A DNA stretch of 64,000 nucleotides from Candidatus Kuenenia stuttgartensis (lineage in GTDB: Bacteria > Planctomycetota > UBA11346), in the NCBI GenBank assembly GCA_945876185.1, contig CAMCMZ010000002.1, positions 88,073-152,072 on the forward strand, read 5' to 3'. The notes under the pieces were generated by a model, which was given only the letters and a program-made list of their open reading frames with translations, ran no database searches and was not told the DNA's origin. Below are positions 34,023-44,265 of this stretch, one piece after another. Every line of letters starts with the position of its first letter. Position 1 is the first letter of the stretch. The translations under genes were made by a program, and so were the position numbers.

Positions 34023-35012
34023 TCAGGCCGGACGTGTCCAGCGTTCGATCCATGGCCCGCTGATGGCACCGGCAGCCTTGGCCGGATCATCGATGTTAAA
34101 GCCGCCGAGCTTTTCGCTGCGGTTGTGCCCGAGGTAGGCGTCCCAATCGATCTTTACCGGGGCTCCTCCAACCCGCATGCGCACTGGCGGTGCGATGGTA
34201 TCCATGCCGGTGGGCTGATCCGGGCGCTGCCAACGCAGGTCGACGCTCCAGCGGATGCGATCGCTGAAGTTCTCGGTCGACCGATGCGGCACCAATTGGT
34301 CAAGCAGCAGCACCGAACCGAACGGGACCGGCACGGTCACGCGTTCACCGGCGGGCAGGTCGCTCTCAAGAATCTGCAAATACCAGGAATTGCGCGGTCC
34401 CTGATCGCGATGCAGACGGTGGGGCAGAACACCTGACTTGTTGCCACCCCGGACGAACTGCAGGGTGCCTTCGCGTTCACCGGCATTGAGAAACGGGATC
34501 CAGGCCGCCGGCTGGAAGGTGGTCTCGCTGCCCGGGGCGAGATAGGCGGTGTCCTGATGCCAGGGCACGGTCGCCAGGGGATTGTCCGGGGTCTTGGTGC
34601 GGATGTTCCAGACCGGATGGCCCGCGATGTCGGGACCGAGCAGTTGGCCGATAAGGTCGAGCAGGCGCGGGTGCGACCACAACGCGGCCAGGGCTGGTTC
34701 GAGCACGCCGGCGGTGTGCAGCATCACGCTGGCGCCCGGGCATTCGCGCTCGATCAGGGTCAGCCGCTGGTAGAACCCGGCCTCGGCATGGAGGTTGGCC
34801 AGGCGTCCGCATTGACTGAGGTCGCGCGCTAGACGATCCACCTTGCCGGCGATCTCGTTGATCACCGGTTGCAGGTCGGCGGCGGTGAAGACGTCGGGCA
34901 CCAGCAAGAAGCCATCGGCGCGGAAGCGCGCTATTTGCTCTGCCGTGAGCTGGGCCGTGAGCTGGGCCGTGAGCTGAGCAGAGGTCTGGGCAGCAGGTCG
35001 CGTGGCGGACAT
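34023..35012 (-). CDS. Phytanoyl-CoA dioxygenase (PhyH) family protein
   Basis: Fe(II)/2-oxoglutarate-dependent oxygenase of 329 residues. The facial triad is visible as PWHQDTAYL (HxD) and VPHRSTENFSDRIRWSVDLR (distal His plus the 2-oxoglutarate Arg). RGGNKSGVLPH and GSVLLLDQL are typical PhyH strands. Substrate unknown. Near the N-terminus a 12-bp repeat encodes AQLT three times. It is divergent from an AraC-type gene, a pairing common in PVC-group genomes, so this regulator likely controls it. Confidence 0.88.
   Translation of the reverse strand: MSATRPAAQTSAQLTAQLTAQLTAEQIARFRADGFLLVPDVFTAADLQPVINEIAGKVDRLARDLSQCGRLANLHAEAGFYQRLTLIERECPGASVMLHTAGVLEPALAALWSHPRLLDLIGQLLGPDIAGHPVWNIRTKTPDNPLATVPWHQDTAYLAPGSETTFQPAAWIPFLNAGEREGTLQFVRGGNKSGVLPHRLHRDQGPRNSWYLQILESDLPAGERVTVPVPFGSVLLLDQLVPHRSTENFSDRIRWSVDLRWQRPDQPTGMDTIAPPVRMRVGGAPVKIDWDAYLGHNRSEKLGGFNIDDPAKAAGAISGPWIERWTRPA
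34945..34980. repeat. 12-bp tandem repeat inside the PhyH gene
   Basis: GTGAGCTGGGCC occurs twice exactly and once as GTGAGCTGAGCA. On the minus strand it encodes the repeated tetrapeptide AQLT near the N-terminus of the dioxygenase. Being a multiple of three, copy changes would keep the frame. Confidence 0.8.
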
Positions 35013-35114
35013 GGCGGAATCTCCAGGCCATAGAAGGTAACCCTGGCCGGATACGGTCGATGGTCGGTTCTCACCAAGTACTGGTCGCGGCCCACCATCC
35101 GGCTATGGTCCGGC

Positions 35115-35927
35115 ATGGCATCCTTGCCGATTCCGCTGCGTTGCCGCCCTGAGATCTCACAGATCGGTTCCAACCTGCACGGCCGCCGCCGCCGCGAACG
35201 CTTCCGGTTCGACCACCAGTGGGGCGTCCATGCCTATGCCTATGCCGGGACGGTGGTGGTCGCCGGTCAGCCCATCGCCTTCGAAGCTGGCGACCTCACC
35301 GTCACTCCACCCGGCACCGATCTGGAGTGGATCTTTCCACCCCAGGCGCCGCATCACTATGCGCTGCTTCGTTTTCCCGGCGCAGCCTCGGTGGACCTGA
35401 TCACCATGCCGATGTGGCATCGCCCCAGCGGGCCACTCGCTGATCTCATCGCCACCGGATTCCCGCGCATGGTGGCCCTCGCCACCAGCGAACCGGTGCG
35501 CGCCACGATCTGGCTGTGGGAGCTGCTCTGGAGCCTAGCCCCGGTTCGCGCCGCTATCGCGGTCCGCCCCACCTGCGTCGTGCCCCGGCTGCCCCACCTG
35601 CGTTCGGACCGCGTCCACCCCGTAGTGCAGACCGCGCTCGCGATCATCGAAAATGAACTGTCCCTACGACCGTCGCTGTCCGGCCTGGCGCACCGCCTAG
35701 GCGTGTCGCCCAACCACCTCCTACGATTGTTCCGCGCCCACACCGGCAGCAGCGTGATGGCCTGGGTGCGTACGCGCCGGGCCGCCAAGGCGCGCCAACT
35801 CATCGAAGGAGGATCGCTGCCCCTGGCGGCCATCGCCCGAACGGTCGGGGCCAGCGACCTGCAACGTCTCAACAAGCTCGTCCGCGCCGCGCATGGGGTG
35901 TCGCCACGGGCGCTACGCGGGGGGTGA
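35115..35927 (+). CDS. AraC-family transcriptional regulator
   Basis: 270 residues: an N-terminal cupin-type sensing domain (VVVAGQPIAFEAGDLTVTPP) and a C-terminal double HTH. The first HTH is LSLRPSLSGLAHRLGVSPNH then LLRLFRAHTG; the second is LPLAAIARTVGASDLQRLNKL, ending AHGVSPRALR. The usual FSRxFK signature is altered to LQRLNKLVRAAHG. It is divergent from the PhyH gene across about 100 bases, which should contain its binding sites. Its ligand is unknown. Confidence 0.88.
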   Translation: MASLPIPLRCRPEISQIGSNLHGRRRRERFRFDHQWGVHAYAYAGTVVVAGQPIAFEAGDLTVTPPGTDLEWIFPPQAPHHYALLRFPGAASVDLITMPMWHRPSGPLADLIATGFPRMVALATSEPVRATIWLWELLWSLAPVRAAIAVRPTCVVPRLPHLRSDRVHPVVQTALAIIENELSLRPSLSGLAHRLGVSPNHLLRLFRAHTGSSVMAWVRTRRAAKARQLIEGGSLPLAAIARTVGASDLQRLNKLVRAAHGVSPRALRGG

Positions 35928-36023
35928 TTGCGGAATTGCTGGAAACGGATCCGGCTCTCCTTGCCCACCCAGCGTTTCTGAGCAGTCTGCTACGCGACGC
36001 CGCCGAACCGGAACCAGCCGCCC

Positions 36024-36416
36024 ATGAACGATTCTCCCCGACCTGGAATCTGGGCCAAGATCCTCTCCTGGACCACCTGCATCCTGGCACTGGTGATCTC
36101 TGCCTGGGGAGTCTATCAACTCACGTTCGCCTTGCCGAAACTCGAAAGGATTTTCGAGGATCTCAGCATCAAGGAAATGCCAAGGATTACTGTCTTTTTC
36201 CTCTCTTTTTACCATTCGGGCGGAGCGTACATCTTGATGCTTATCTCGCTCGTGGTCTTGGCTCTGGAGTTATTCTTCTCTGGAAAACCATGGAAGATCG
36301 GGGTAAATGGCCTGTGGGCCTGTTTTTCCTTCTTTTTTCTCTGGTTAGGGTTCATCGCCATGATGCAGCCATTGATCGGCATCGTGAATGAATTGAGCCT
36401 CCAATCTGCGAACTGA
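36024..36416 (+). CDS. Hypothetical three-helix membrane protein
   Basis: 130 residues with three hydrophobic segments: ILSWTTCILALVISAWGVYQ, YILMLISLVVLALELFF and LWACFSFFFLWLGFIAMM. It starts MNDSPRPGIWAK. The region is noticeably less GC-rich than its neighbours, with TTT-rich codons, which suggests recent acquisition. I recognise no family. It lies between the AraC gene and the aldo/keto reductase, convergent with the latter. Confidence 0.6.
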   Translation: MNDSPRPGIWAKILSWTTCILALVISAWGVYQLTFALPKLERIFEDLSIKEMPRITVFFLSFYHSGGAYILMLISLVVLALELFFSGKPWKIGVNGLWACFSFFFLWLGFIAMMQPLIGIVNELSLQSAN

Positions 36417-36433
36417 ATCCGAAAAAATCCCTA

Positions 36434-37426
36434 TCACCCCACCCCGCACGCCCGATCGATCTCTTTCAACTCTTCAGCGGTGAACGCGAGATTGGCGACC
36501 GCGTCCAGGTTCTCATCGAGTTGCGCGACGGTGCTGGCGCCAATGAGCACCGAGGTCACGCGCGGGTCCTTGAGCAGCCAGGCGATGGACAGCTGGGCCA
36601 GGGTCTGGCCGCGCTTGGCGGCGATCGGTTCGAGGCGGCGCGCGGCTTCGATCTTGGCGGCGTTCTTTTCCAAGGCTTCGCGGGTCAAACCGCCGTTGCC
36701 CTGGTTCTGCACCGCGCGCGAATCCGGCGGCAGGCCGTTGCGGTATCGGCCGGCGAGGATGCCCTGTTCGAGCGGCGAGAACGCGATGACGCCGACGCCG
36801 CGCACTCCGGTGGTCGGCAGCACCTCGCGCTCGGCCCGGCGGTCGAGCAGGCTGTAGCGCGGCTGATGGATGGTGATCGGCGCGAAACCACGGTGCTGGA
36901 CGATGTCCAGGGCGCGGGTCAGGCGCGGGTCGGGATAATTCGACAACCCGGCGTAGAGCGCCTTGCCCTGGCGCACCAGATGGTCGAGCGCGCCGAGGGT
37001 TTCTTCCAGATCAGTCTCGGGATCGGGGCGGTGTGAATAGAAGAGGTCAACCTGGTCGAGTCCCAGGCGCTTGAGCGACTGCTCGCACGATTGGATGAGG
37101 TATTTGCGCCCGCCGCCATCACCGTACGGCCCCGGCCACATGCGGTGGCCGGCCTTGGTCGAGACGACGATCTGCTCGCGCGGCAGGTCCTTCAGGATGC
37201 GGCCGAACAGGCTTTCGCTCGCGCCGGCCGGGGTGCCGTAGTTGTTCGCCAGGTCAAAATGCGTGACCCCGCGCGCGAAGGCGCGCAGGATGATGTCCCG
37301 CGCGACGGATTCGTCGCGGTAGCTGCCCATGCCTTGCCACAGGCCGAGGCTGATCGCGGGAAGAAGAAGCCCCGAGCTGCCGCAGCGGCGGTAGGGCATG
37401 ACGACGGATCCGGTGGCGGTGGTCAT
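36434..37426 (-). CDS. Aldo/keto reductase (YghZ-like)
   Basis: NADPH-dependent carbonyl reductase of about 330 residues, TIM barrel. The catalytic tetrad is visible: Asp and Tyr in THFDLANNYG, Lys in VVSTKAGH, His in YSHRPDP. RVTSVLIGASTVAQLDENL is the C-terminal cofactor-binding segment. MPYRRCGSSGLLLPAISLGL and WQGMGSYR match the YghZ/AKR14 type, whose E. coli member reduces glyceraldehyde and methylglyoxal. The start at 37426 has GGAG 8 bases upstream; the ORF track adds 16 residues. Confidence 0.92.
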   Translation of the reverse strand: MTTATGSVVMPYRRCGSSGLLLPAISLGLWQGMGSYRDESVARDIILRAFARGVTHFDLANNYGTPAGASESLFGRILKDLPREQIVVSTKAGHRMWPGPYGDGGGRKYLIQSCEQSLKRLGLDQVDLFYSHRPDPETDLEETLGALDHLVRQGKALYAGLSNYPDPRLTRALDIVQHRGFAPITIHQPRYSLLDRRAEREVLPTTGVRGVGVIAFSPLEQGILAGRYRNGLPPDSRAVQNQGNGGLTREALEKNAAKIEAARRLEPIAAKRGQTLAQLSIAWLLKDPRVTSVLIGASTVAQLDENLDAVANLAFTAEELKEIDRACGVG

Positions 37427-37640
37427 GGTGAAGGCTCCGCTTCGGATGGTGGGCGGGTGGGCAGAGCGCGCCATGACCCGGCTCGGCCGCGCGGCGGCGG
37501 CGGCAGCGGGCCCGTGCCGGGCGGACCTGAATCTCGGGTGGCGGCGTGCTGCGCATGTTCTGGAATTTGGCCATTTGTACGGGGTGGGCCGGCGATCCAG
37601 CCAAGGCTGATCACGATTTCACTGCAATTCCAAGGTCATT

Positions 37641-37689
37641 CCGGCCTTGGCCGGATCGCCACATGGCCAACGGCCGGTTGCAAACCGGC
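37641..37689. repeat. Intergenic palindromes before the phosphatase gene
   Basis: Two adjacent hairpins: CCGGCCTTGGCCGG (37641-37654) and GCCGGTT-GCA-AACCGGC (37673-37689). They lie in the 446-base divergent region (37427-37872) between the aldo/keto reductase and the phosphatase gene. Apart from these I see no gene there. They resemble extragenic palindromes such as the one at 8350 but are not the same sequence. Confidence 0.55.
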
Positions 37690-37872
37690 GGTCCCAGGCG
37701 CAAGCGTTTAATCAGCATTTCCGTGACATTGGGACTGCATGGCCAATCCCCAGGACGTGCTGCGCACGCACGCTCCCAGGCGGACGAGACGTCCACGATC
37801 CCAGGTTTTCAGCACTCGGGTCCGGGCGGAGGATTGATCGTTCGCAGACCGGGGTACAAGCCGATCATCGTG

Positions 37873-38535
37873 ATGAAAACCACCATTTCCCGCCTCGCTG
37901 TGTTCGATCTGGATGGGACCCTGGTCGACAGCCGCCACGACCTGGCGGCGGCGGCCAACGCGGCACGCGCGGCCCTGGGTCTGCCAATGTGGCCGGTGGA
38001 ATCCGTGGTGCGCTGCATCGGCGAAGGGGCGCAGAACCTGATCAAGGGGGTGACGCCGGAAGCCACGCCGGAACAGCGCGACGTCGCCATGGCGGCCTTC
38101 AAGGCCCACTACGCGGCGCACTGCTGCGACGCTACGCCGGTCTACGACGGAGTGGTGGAGCTCATCGACCAGCTGACTGCGGTGGGTTGGCGGCTCGCGG
38201 TGCTAACCAACAAGCCGGATGGGTTCTCGCGCACGATCCTCGCGCATCATGGTCTGGCGCAGCGTTTCCTGGCCATCACCGGCGGCGACCGCTTTCGCAA
38301 ACCAGATCCGCGTGGGCTCAATGAGCTGATCACAGCGGCGGAAACCACGCCGGCGCAGGCCTGGATGATCGGCGACCACCACACCGACATCCAGGTGGGT
38401 CGCGCCGCCGGTTGCCGCACCCTGTTCGCCGCGTGGGGTTTCGGGCGGCTGGAAGGTCAGGTGCCGCACGCCACCGCCACCGATCCAACTGCGGCCGGCA
38501 ACGTACTGCTGGACGGGCCATGGCCGGCGATCTGA
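37873..38535 (+). CDS. gph: HAD hydrolase, phosphoglycolate phosphatase type
   Basis: 220-residue haloacid-dehalogenase phosphatase. Motif I is LAVFDLDGTLVDSRHDLAAA (nucleophile Asp), motif II is LAVLTNKPDG, motif III/IV is the Lys of FRKPDPRGLNEL and WMIGDHHTDIQVGRAAG. This pattern, with a helical cap, is that of Gph, which clears 2-phosphoglycolate. The start at 37873 is the last ATG before motif I; the ORF-track start is more than 300 bases upstream through repeats. The stop overlaps the aat start by 16 bases. Confidence 0.88.
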   Translation: MKTTISRLAVFDLDGTLVDSRHDLAAAANAARAALGLPMWPVESVVRCIGEGAQNLIKGVTPEATPEQRDVAMAAFKAHYAAHCCDATPVYDGVVELIDQLTAVGWRLAVLTNKPDGFSRTILAHHGLAQRFLAITGGDRFRKPDPRGLNELITAAETTPAQAWMIGDHHTDIQVGRAAGCRTLFAAWGFGRLEGQVPHATATDPTAAGNVLLDGPWPAI

Positions 38536-39245
38536 GACCCAGACCAAATCAACGCGACCGGCTGATCCTCGATGCGGATGGCAGTCCGGTGACGCCGGAG
38601 CTGATCCTCACCGCCTACCGCCAGCGCTGCTTCCCGATGGCCGACAGCCGCCGGGGCAGGATCCGCTGGTACCGGCCGACGCTGCGCGCGGTGATCACCT
38701 GGGACCGCTTCAAGGTGCCGGAAAGCCTGGCGAAAACCATGCGCCGGCATCCGTACCGTTACACCTGCGACGCCGCCTTCGCGGCCGTGATCGCAGCCTG
38801 CGCCGAGCGCAGCAGCACCTGGATCAGCGGCGACATCGAACGGCTGTACGTCGCCCTGCACGAGCGCGGCCTCGCGCATTCGGTCGAGGCGTGGGACTCC
38901 GCCGGAGCGCTCGTCGGCGGCCTGTATGGCCTGACGATCGGCGCCTGCTTCTGCGGCGAGAGCATGTTCCACCGCGCCGACGACGCCGCCAAGATCGCCG
39001 TCGTGCTGCTGGTCGAACGCTTGCGGAAACAAGGCTTCCGCGTGCTCGACTGCCAGCAGCAGACGCCGCACATGGAGCGCTTCGGCGCGCACGAGATCAC
39101 CGATGACGCCTATGCCGCGCTGCTGGGCGACGGCGACGAGGCGCTTCCGTTCGGTCCGACCGGGGAATGGGATTCGGGACCGAGCGTCATCCGGGAAGAA
39201 AGGCAAGGAATGGCCACAGAGAGCACAAAAGACACAAAAAATTAA
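38520..39245 (+). CDS. aat: Leucyl/phenylalanyl-tRNA--protein transferase
   Basis: Aat adds Leu or Phe to proteins with N-terminal Lys or Arg, creating an N-degron for ClpS/ClpAP. Family blocks: YRQRCFPMADSRRGRIRWYR (usual GxFPM...WWSP), HERGLAHSVEAWD, GGLYGLTIGACFCGESMF and LDCQQQTPHMERFGA. The ATG at 38520 overlaps the gph stop. The last ten residues, MATESTKDTKN, are translated from the left arm of a dispersed repeat and the stop lies inside it, so the native C-terminus was probably replaced. Confidence 0.92.
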   Translation: MAGDLRPRPNQRDRLILDADGSPVTPELILTAYRQRCFPMADSRRGRIRWYRPTLRAVITWDRFKVPESLAKTMRRHPYRYTCDAAFAAVIAACAERSSTWISGDIERLYVALHERGLAHSVEAWDSAGALVGGLYGLTIGACFCGESMFHRADDAAKIAVVLLVERLRKQGFRVLDCQQQTPHMERFGAHEITDDAYAALLGDGDEALPFGPTGEWDSGPSVIREERQGMATESTKDTKN

Positions 39246-39285
39246 GGCAATTTCTTCTCTGTGATCCTTGTGCTCTTTGTGGCCA
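39212..39285. repeat. CACAAAG inverted-repeat element, copy B
   Basis: The left arm GGCCACAGAGAGCACAAAAG (from 39212) and the right arm ending TGCTCTTTGTGGCC (to 39284) are imperfect reverse complements around a short loop of about 18 bases. Same arm family as copies A and C. It lies between aat and the TetR gene, and the left arm supplies the end of the aat reading frame. As a tight hairpin in a convergent region it could also end transcription from both sides. Confidence 0.85.
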
Positions 39286-39294
39286 TTTCTTGGT

Positions 39295-39969
39295 TCAGAC
39301 CTGCGGTGGCGCCACCGGCTTGTGCTCGCCGCGCATCCCGGCAGCGATGAATTCGACCAGGCGCTTGGTGATCGCGTCGGGATCGCTGACGTCGCAGGCG
39401 CCCTTCGAAACCAGTTCCAGGCGATGGGTCTGGGCCAGGGTGTAGGCCATCGCGCCGCCGGCGAAATGGACGCGCCAGAACAGTTCCTCGTCGCTGAGTT
39501 CGGGCAGGACGCGGCGCAGCGCCTGGGTGAAGCGGGCCAGCACCGGTTCCAGTTCTTCCTTGAAGAGCGGGGTCAGGTACGAGCCGGGTTCGTACAGGGC
39601 GCGGCCGAGCAGCCGCATGAATCGCTCGCCACCGTTCGCCTGGTCGTGGACGAGGCGGATCACCGGCGCGACGTAGCAGGTCAGGATGTCGGTCGCGGTC
39701 GGCGGCTGGCCACCCTGGCGCTGCTCCAACTCGTCGAGCAGACGCAGGCGCTCGGCGTTGACCGGCCGCAGCCGACGCGCGTAGACCTGGACGATCAGCT
39801 CTTCTTTGGAGCCGAAGTGGTAGTTCACCGCCGCCAGGTTGGCCTTGGCCAGGGTGGTGACCTGGCGCATCGAGGCGGCCTCAATCCCGAAGTCAGCGAG
39901 GAGCTGTTCGGCGGCGTCGAGGATGCGCGTCTGGGTATCGGCGGAGCGGGCAAGGATGCGTTGTCTCAT
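39295..39969 (-). CDS. TetR-family transcriptional regulator
   Basis: 224 residues. The N-terminal HTH is TRILDAAEQLLADFGIEAAS then MRQVTTLAKANLAAVNYHFG and SKEELIVQVYARR, a clean TetR signature. The C-terminal ligand-binding part (RFMRLLGRALYEPGSYL, FWRVHFAGGAMAYTLA) resembles the CecR/YbiH-type subgroup. Its target is unknown; the next gene upstream on the same strand is the M3 peptidase, 137 bases away. The end converges on aat. Confidence 0.88.
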   Translation of the reverse strand: MRQRILARSADTQTRILDAAEQLLADFGIEAASMRQVTTLAKANLAAVNYHFGSKEELIVQVYARRLRPVNAERLRLLDELEQRQGGQPPTATDILTCYVAPVIRLVHDQANGGERFMRLLGRALYEPGSYLTPLFKEELEPVLARFTQALRRVLPELSDEELFWRVHFAGGAMAYTLAQTHRLELVSKGACDVSDPDAITKRLVEFIAAGMRGEHKPVAPPQV

Positions 39970-40106
39970 ACGTTCGTTTCAAAATAATACCTGGAACAGA
40001 GAGCGCAAGCCTGTGCTGAACCACAGGGAAAAAATCGCTTAACAAACGGTGGCAGGAAACCGGCGGAGCATTTCAGGCGCCAATCGCGCGCCATACGTCG
40101 CCTGGT

Positions 40107-42200
<2,094 letters not shown>

Positions 42201-42253
42201 GGCGGTTCCTTGGGTTTTTCTACAGTATTCCGGCAACGAACGCCGGCCGCCGA

Positions 42254-42463
42254 TCAGAGCGTGATCGCGCCGGTCTCGGCGAGCAGGGTCAGCACCAGCG
42301 CCCGCGCGCGGTCGCGCGAGATCCAATGCCGGCACTGGATCTTGGCGCTGAGCAGATCGACGCGGCCCTGGCTGTCGGCGATATCGGCCGGGGTCAGGCG
42401 CGGGCAGCGCGCCCGCACCAGGGGCACGAGGAGGTTCCAGGCAGGTTCAGGGACGACGTTCAT
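42254..42463 (-). CDS. Small CsbD-like protein
   Basis: 69 residues from ATG 42463. The sequence CPRLTPADIADSQGRVDLLS, then AKIQCRHWISRDRARALV, follows the CsbD pattern (KLTDDDL, GxxDxLxGKIQxRYGISKxxA), though the usual N-terminal half is shortened and the charge pattern differs. CsbD proteins are small stress-induced proteins of unknown mechanism. It lies 53 bases upstream of the M3 peptidase gene on the same strand. Confidence 0.55.
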   Translation of the reverse strand: MNVVPEPAWNLLVPLVRARCPRLTPADIADSQGRVDLLSAKIQCRHWISRDRARALVLTLLAETGAITL

Positions 42464-42609
42464 GGGCGGGGACGCTACCGGGGCAGCCACCGGGGCAAAC
42501 GATAGTCGGCGGTGCTGACGTTGGCGTTTGCCCTTGCTGACACCGGCTTTCGCCGGTTTCGGGCAACTCCGCCCTTCCGGATTCCTTGGCCCTGAGCTAC
42601 CATGAATCC

Positions 42610-43998
42610 ATGCCGATCACCACCGCAGTCGTCGCTGACGACGAGATCCTCAATCGCGAATTGCTGGCCGAGATGCTGCCGCGCCTGGGGGTGCAGGTGC
42701 GCACCGGCAAGGACGGCGTCGCCGCGCTCAAGGCGCTCGAGGCCGAACCGGCGGATCTGCTCATCACCGACATCCGCATGCCCGGCATGGGCGGGCTGAA
42801 ACTGCTGCTCAAATCCAAGGAGAAATGGCCGGAGATGCCGGTGGTGATGATGACCGCCTTCGCCTCCGTCGAATCCGCGGTCGAGTCGATGCGCCAGGGC
42901 GCCTACGACTACCTGATGAAGCCGTTCGGCGTCGAACAGGTCGAGGCGCTGCTGCTGCGCCTCAACGAACGCCAGGGCCTGGTGCGCGAGGTCAAGCGCC
43001 TGCGCGCCGAGACCCGCTCACGCCACGCCGGCCGGAGGATGCTGGGCGATTCGCCGGCGATGCAGCGCGTGGCGGAATTGGTGGAGCGCGCCGCGAAGAC
43101 CTCGTCGACGGTGCTGATTCGCGGCGAATCCGGCACCGGCAAGGAACTCGTCGCGCGCGCCCTGCATGAGCAGTCGGCGCGTTCCAGCGGCCCGTTCATC
43201 TCGGTGAACTGCGCCGCGCTGACCGAGACGCTGCTCACCAGCGAACTCTTCGGCCACGAAAAAGGCTCGTTCACCGGCGCCGATGAACAGCGCCCCGGCC
43301 GCTTCGAACTTGCTAACGGTGGCACCATCCTGCTCGACGAGATCAGCGAAATATCGGCAGAATTGCAGGCGAAACTGCTGCGCGTCCTGGAAGAGCGCGA
43401 GTTCGAACGGGTCGGCGGCGGCAAGGCGATCGCGATCGACGTACGCGTGATCGCGACCACCAACCGCGACCTGCTGGAGCACACGAAGACCGGCCGCTTC
43501 CGCGAGGACCTCTACTACCGCCTCAACGTCATCCCGATCGACACGCCCGCCCTGCGCGACCGGCGCGAGGACATCCCGACCCTGCTCAAGCACTACCTGG
43601 ACGTGTTCAGCCGCGAACTCGGCGTGAAACCGAAACTCGCGGATGAGGCCGTGGCGCTGCTCGCCACCTACCGCTGGCCCGGCAACGTGCGCGAACTGGT
43701 CAACATCGTCGAACGCCTGGTCGTACTCGGCGGTGGTGGAACCCTGGATGCCGACGCGGTGCGCCGCTGCCTGCCCGAACTCGGCCCCGCAACCACGCTC
43801 ACGCCAGCGCCGACCAGCGATCTCGATCTGACCTTGGAAGAAGTCGAGAAACGCCACGTCCTGGCCGTGCTCGCGGCCTGCGGCAACAACCGGCAACAGG
43901 CCGCCGACCGCCTGGGCATCGCCCGCCGCACCCTGTTCGACAAGCTCGCGCGCTGGCGCGGTGACGCGCCGGAGGCGGAAGACGCAACGGCAGGGTGA
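42610..43998 (+). CDS. NtrC-type sigma-54 response regulator
   Basis: 462 residues: receiver domain (about 5-118, VVADDE acidic pair, phosphoacceptor Asp in LLITDIRMPG, Lys in YLMKPF), AAA+ activator domain (Walker A GESGTGKELVARALHE near 170, sigma-54-contacting GSFTGA near 220, Walker B GGTILLDEIS, GNVRELVNIVERL) and a Fis-type HTH (NNRQQAADRLGIARRTLFDK). A complete enhancer-binding protein. No histidine kinase gene adjoins it. It is convergent with the pilus-type operon; in other bacteria PilR-like members of this family control pili, so a link is possible but not shown. Confidence 0.94.
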   Translation: MPITTAVVADDEILNRELLAEMLPRLGVQVRTGKDGVAALKALEAEPADLLITDIRMPGMGGLKLLLKSKEKWPEMPVVMMTAFASVESAVESMRQGAYDYLMKPFGVEQVEALLLRLNERQGLVREVKRLRAETRSRHAGRRMLGDSPAMQRVAELVERAAKTSSTVLIRGESGTGKELVARALHEQSARSSGPFISVNCAALTETLLTSELFGHEKGSFTGADEQRPGRFELANGGTILLDEISEISAELQAKLLRVLEEREFERVGGGKAIAIDVRVIATTNRDLLEHTKTGRFREDLYYRLNVIPIDTPALRDRREDIPTLLKHYLDVFSRELGVKPKLADEAVALLATYRWPGNVRELVNIVERLVVLGGGGTLDADAVRRCLPELGPATTLTPAPTSDLDLTLEEVEKRHVLAVLAACGNNRQQAADRLGIARRTLFDKLARWRGDAPEAEDATAG

Positions 43999-44014
43999 AC
44001 CGGGCGGGAAACCT

Positions 44015-44256
44015 CGTCGATGTGGACATTGACGCTCCATGCGCACGGCCGCCCTTGGAGCGGCGATGTCCACATCGCCGTCGTTGTCGGAGATACCCGT
44101 CGATGTGACCGGAGATATCCGTCGATGTGGACATCGACGCTCCTTGCGCACGGCCATCCGCCTTAGGGGCGGCGATGTCCACATCGCCGTCGTTGTCGGA
44201 GATGCCCGTCGATGTGACCGGAGATATCCGTCGATGTGGACATCGACGCTCCTTTG
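44015..44256. repeat. 105-109 bp tandem repeat rich in ATGTGGACAT palindromes
   Basis: Two near-identical units begin at 44015 and 44120 with CGTCGATGTGGACAT, and a third partial copy begins at 44229. Each unit contains CGATGTCCACATCG and CGATGTGGACATCG, which pair with each other, plus TCGGAGATA/GCCCGTCGATGTGACCGG. The array fills the convergent gap between the sigma-54 regulator and the 3' end of the pilus-type operon. It could form strong hairpins and end transcription, or mark an amplified extragenic element. Frames are open through it but no protein family is seen. Confidence 0.9.
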
Positions 44257-44265
44257 GCCCAAGCC

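Noticed and set aside
44015-44256. Possible CRISPR array or small ORF
   Set aside because: Units are contiguous, about 105 bp, without unique spacers; open frames give no protein family.
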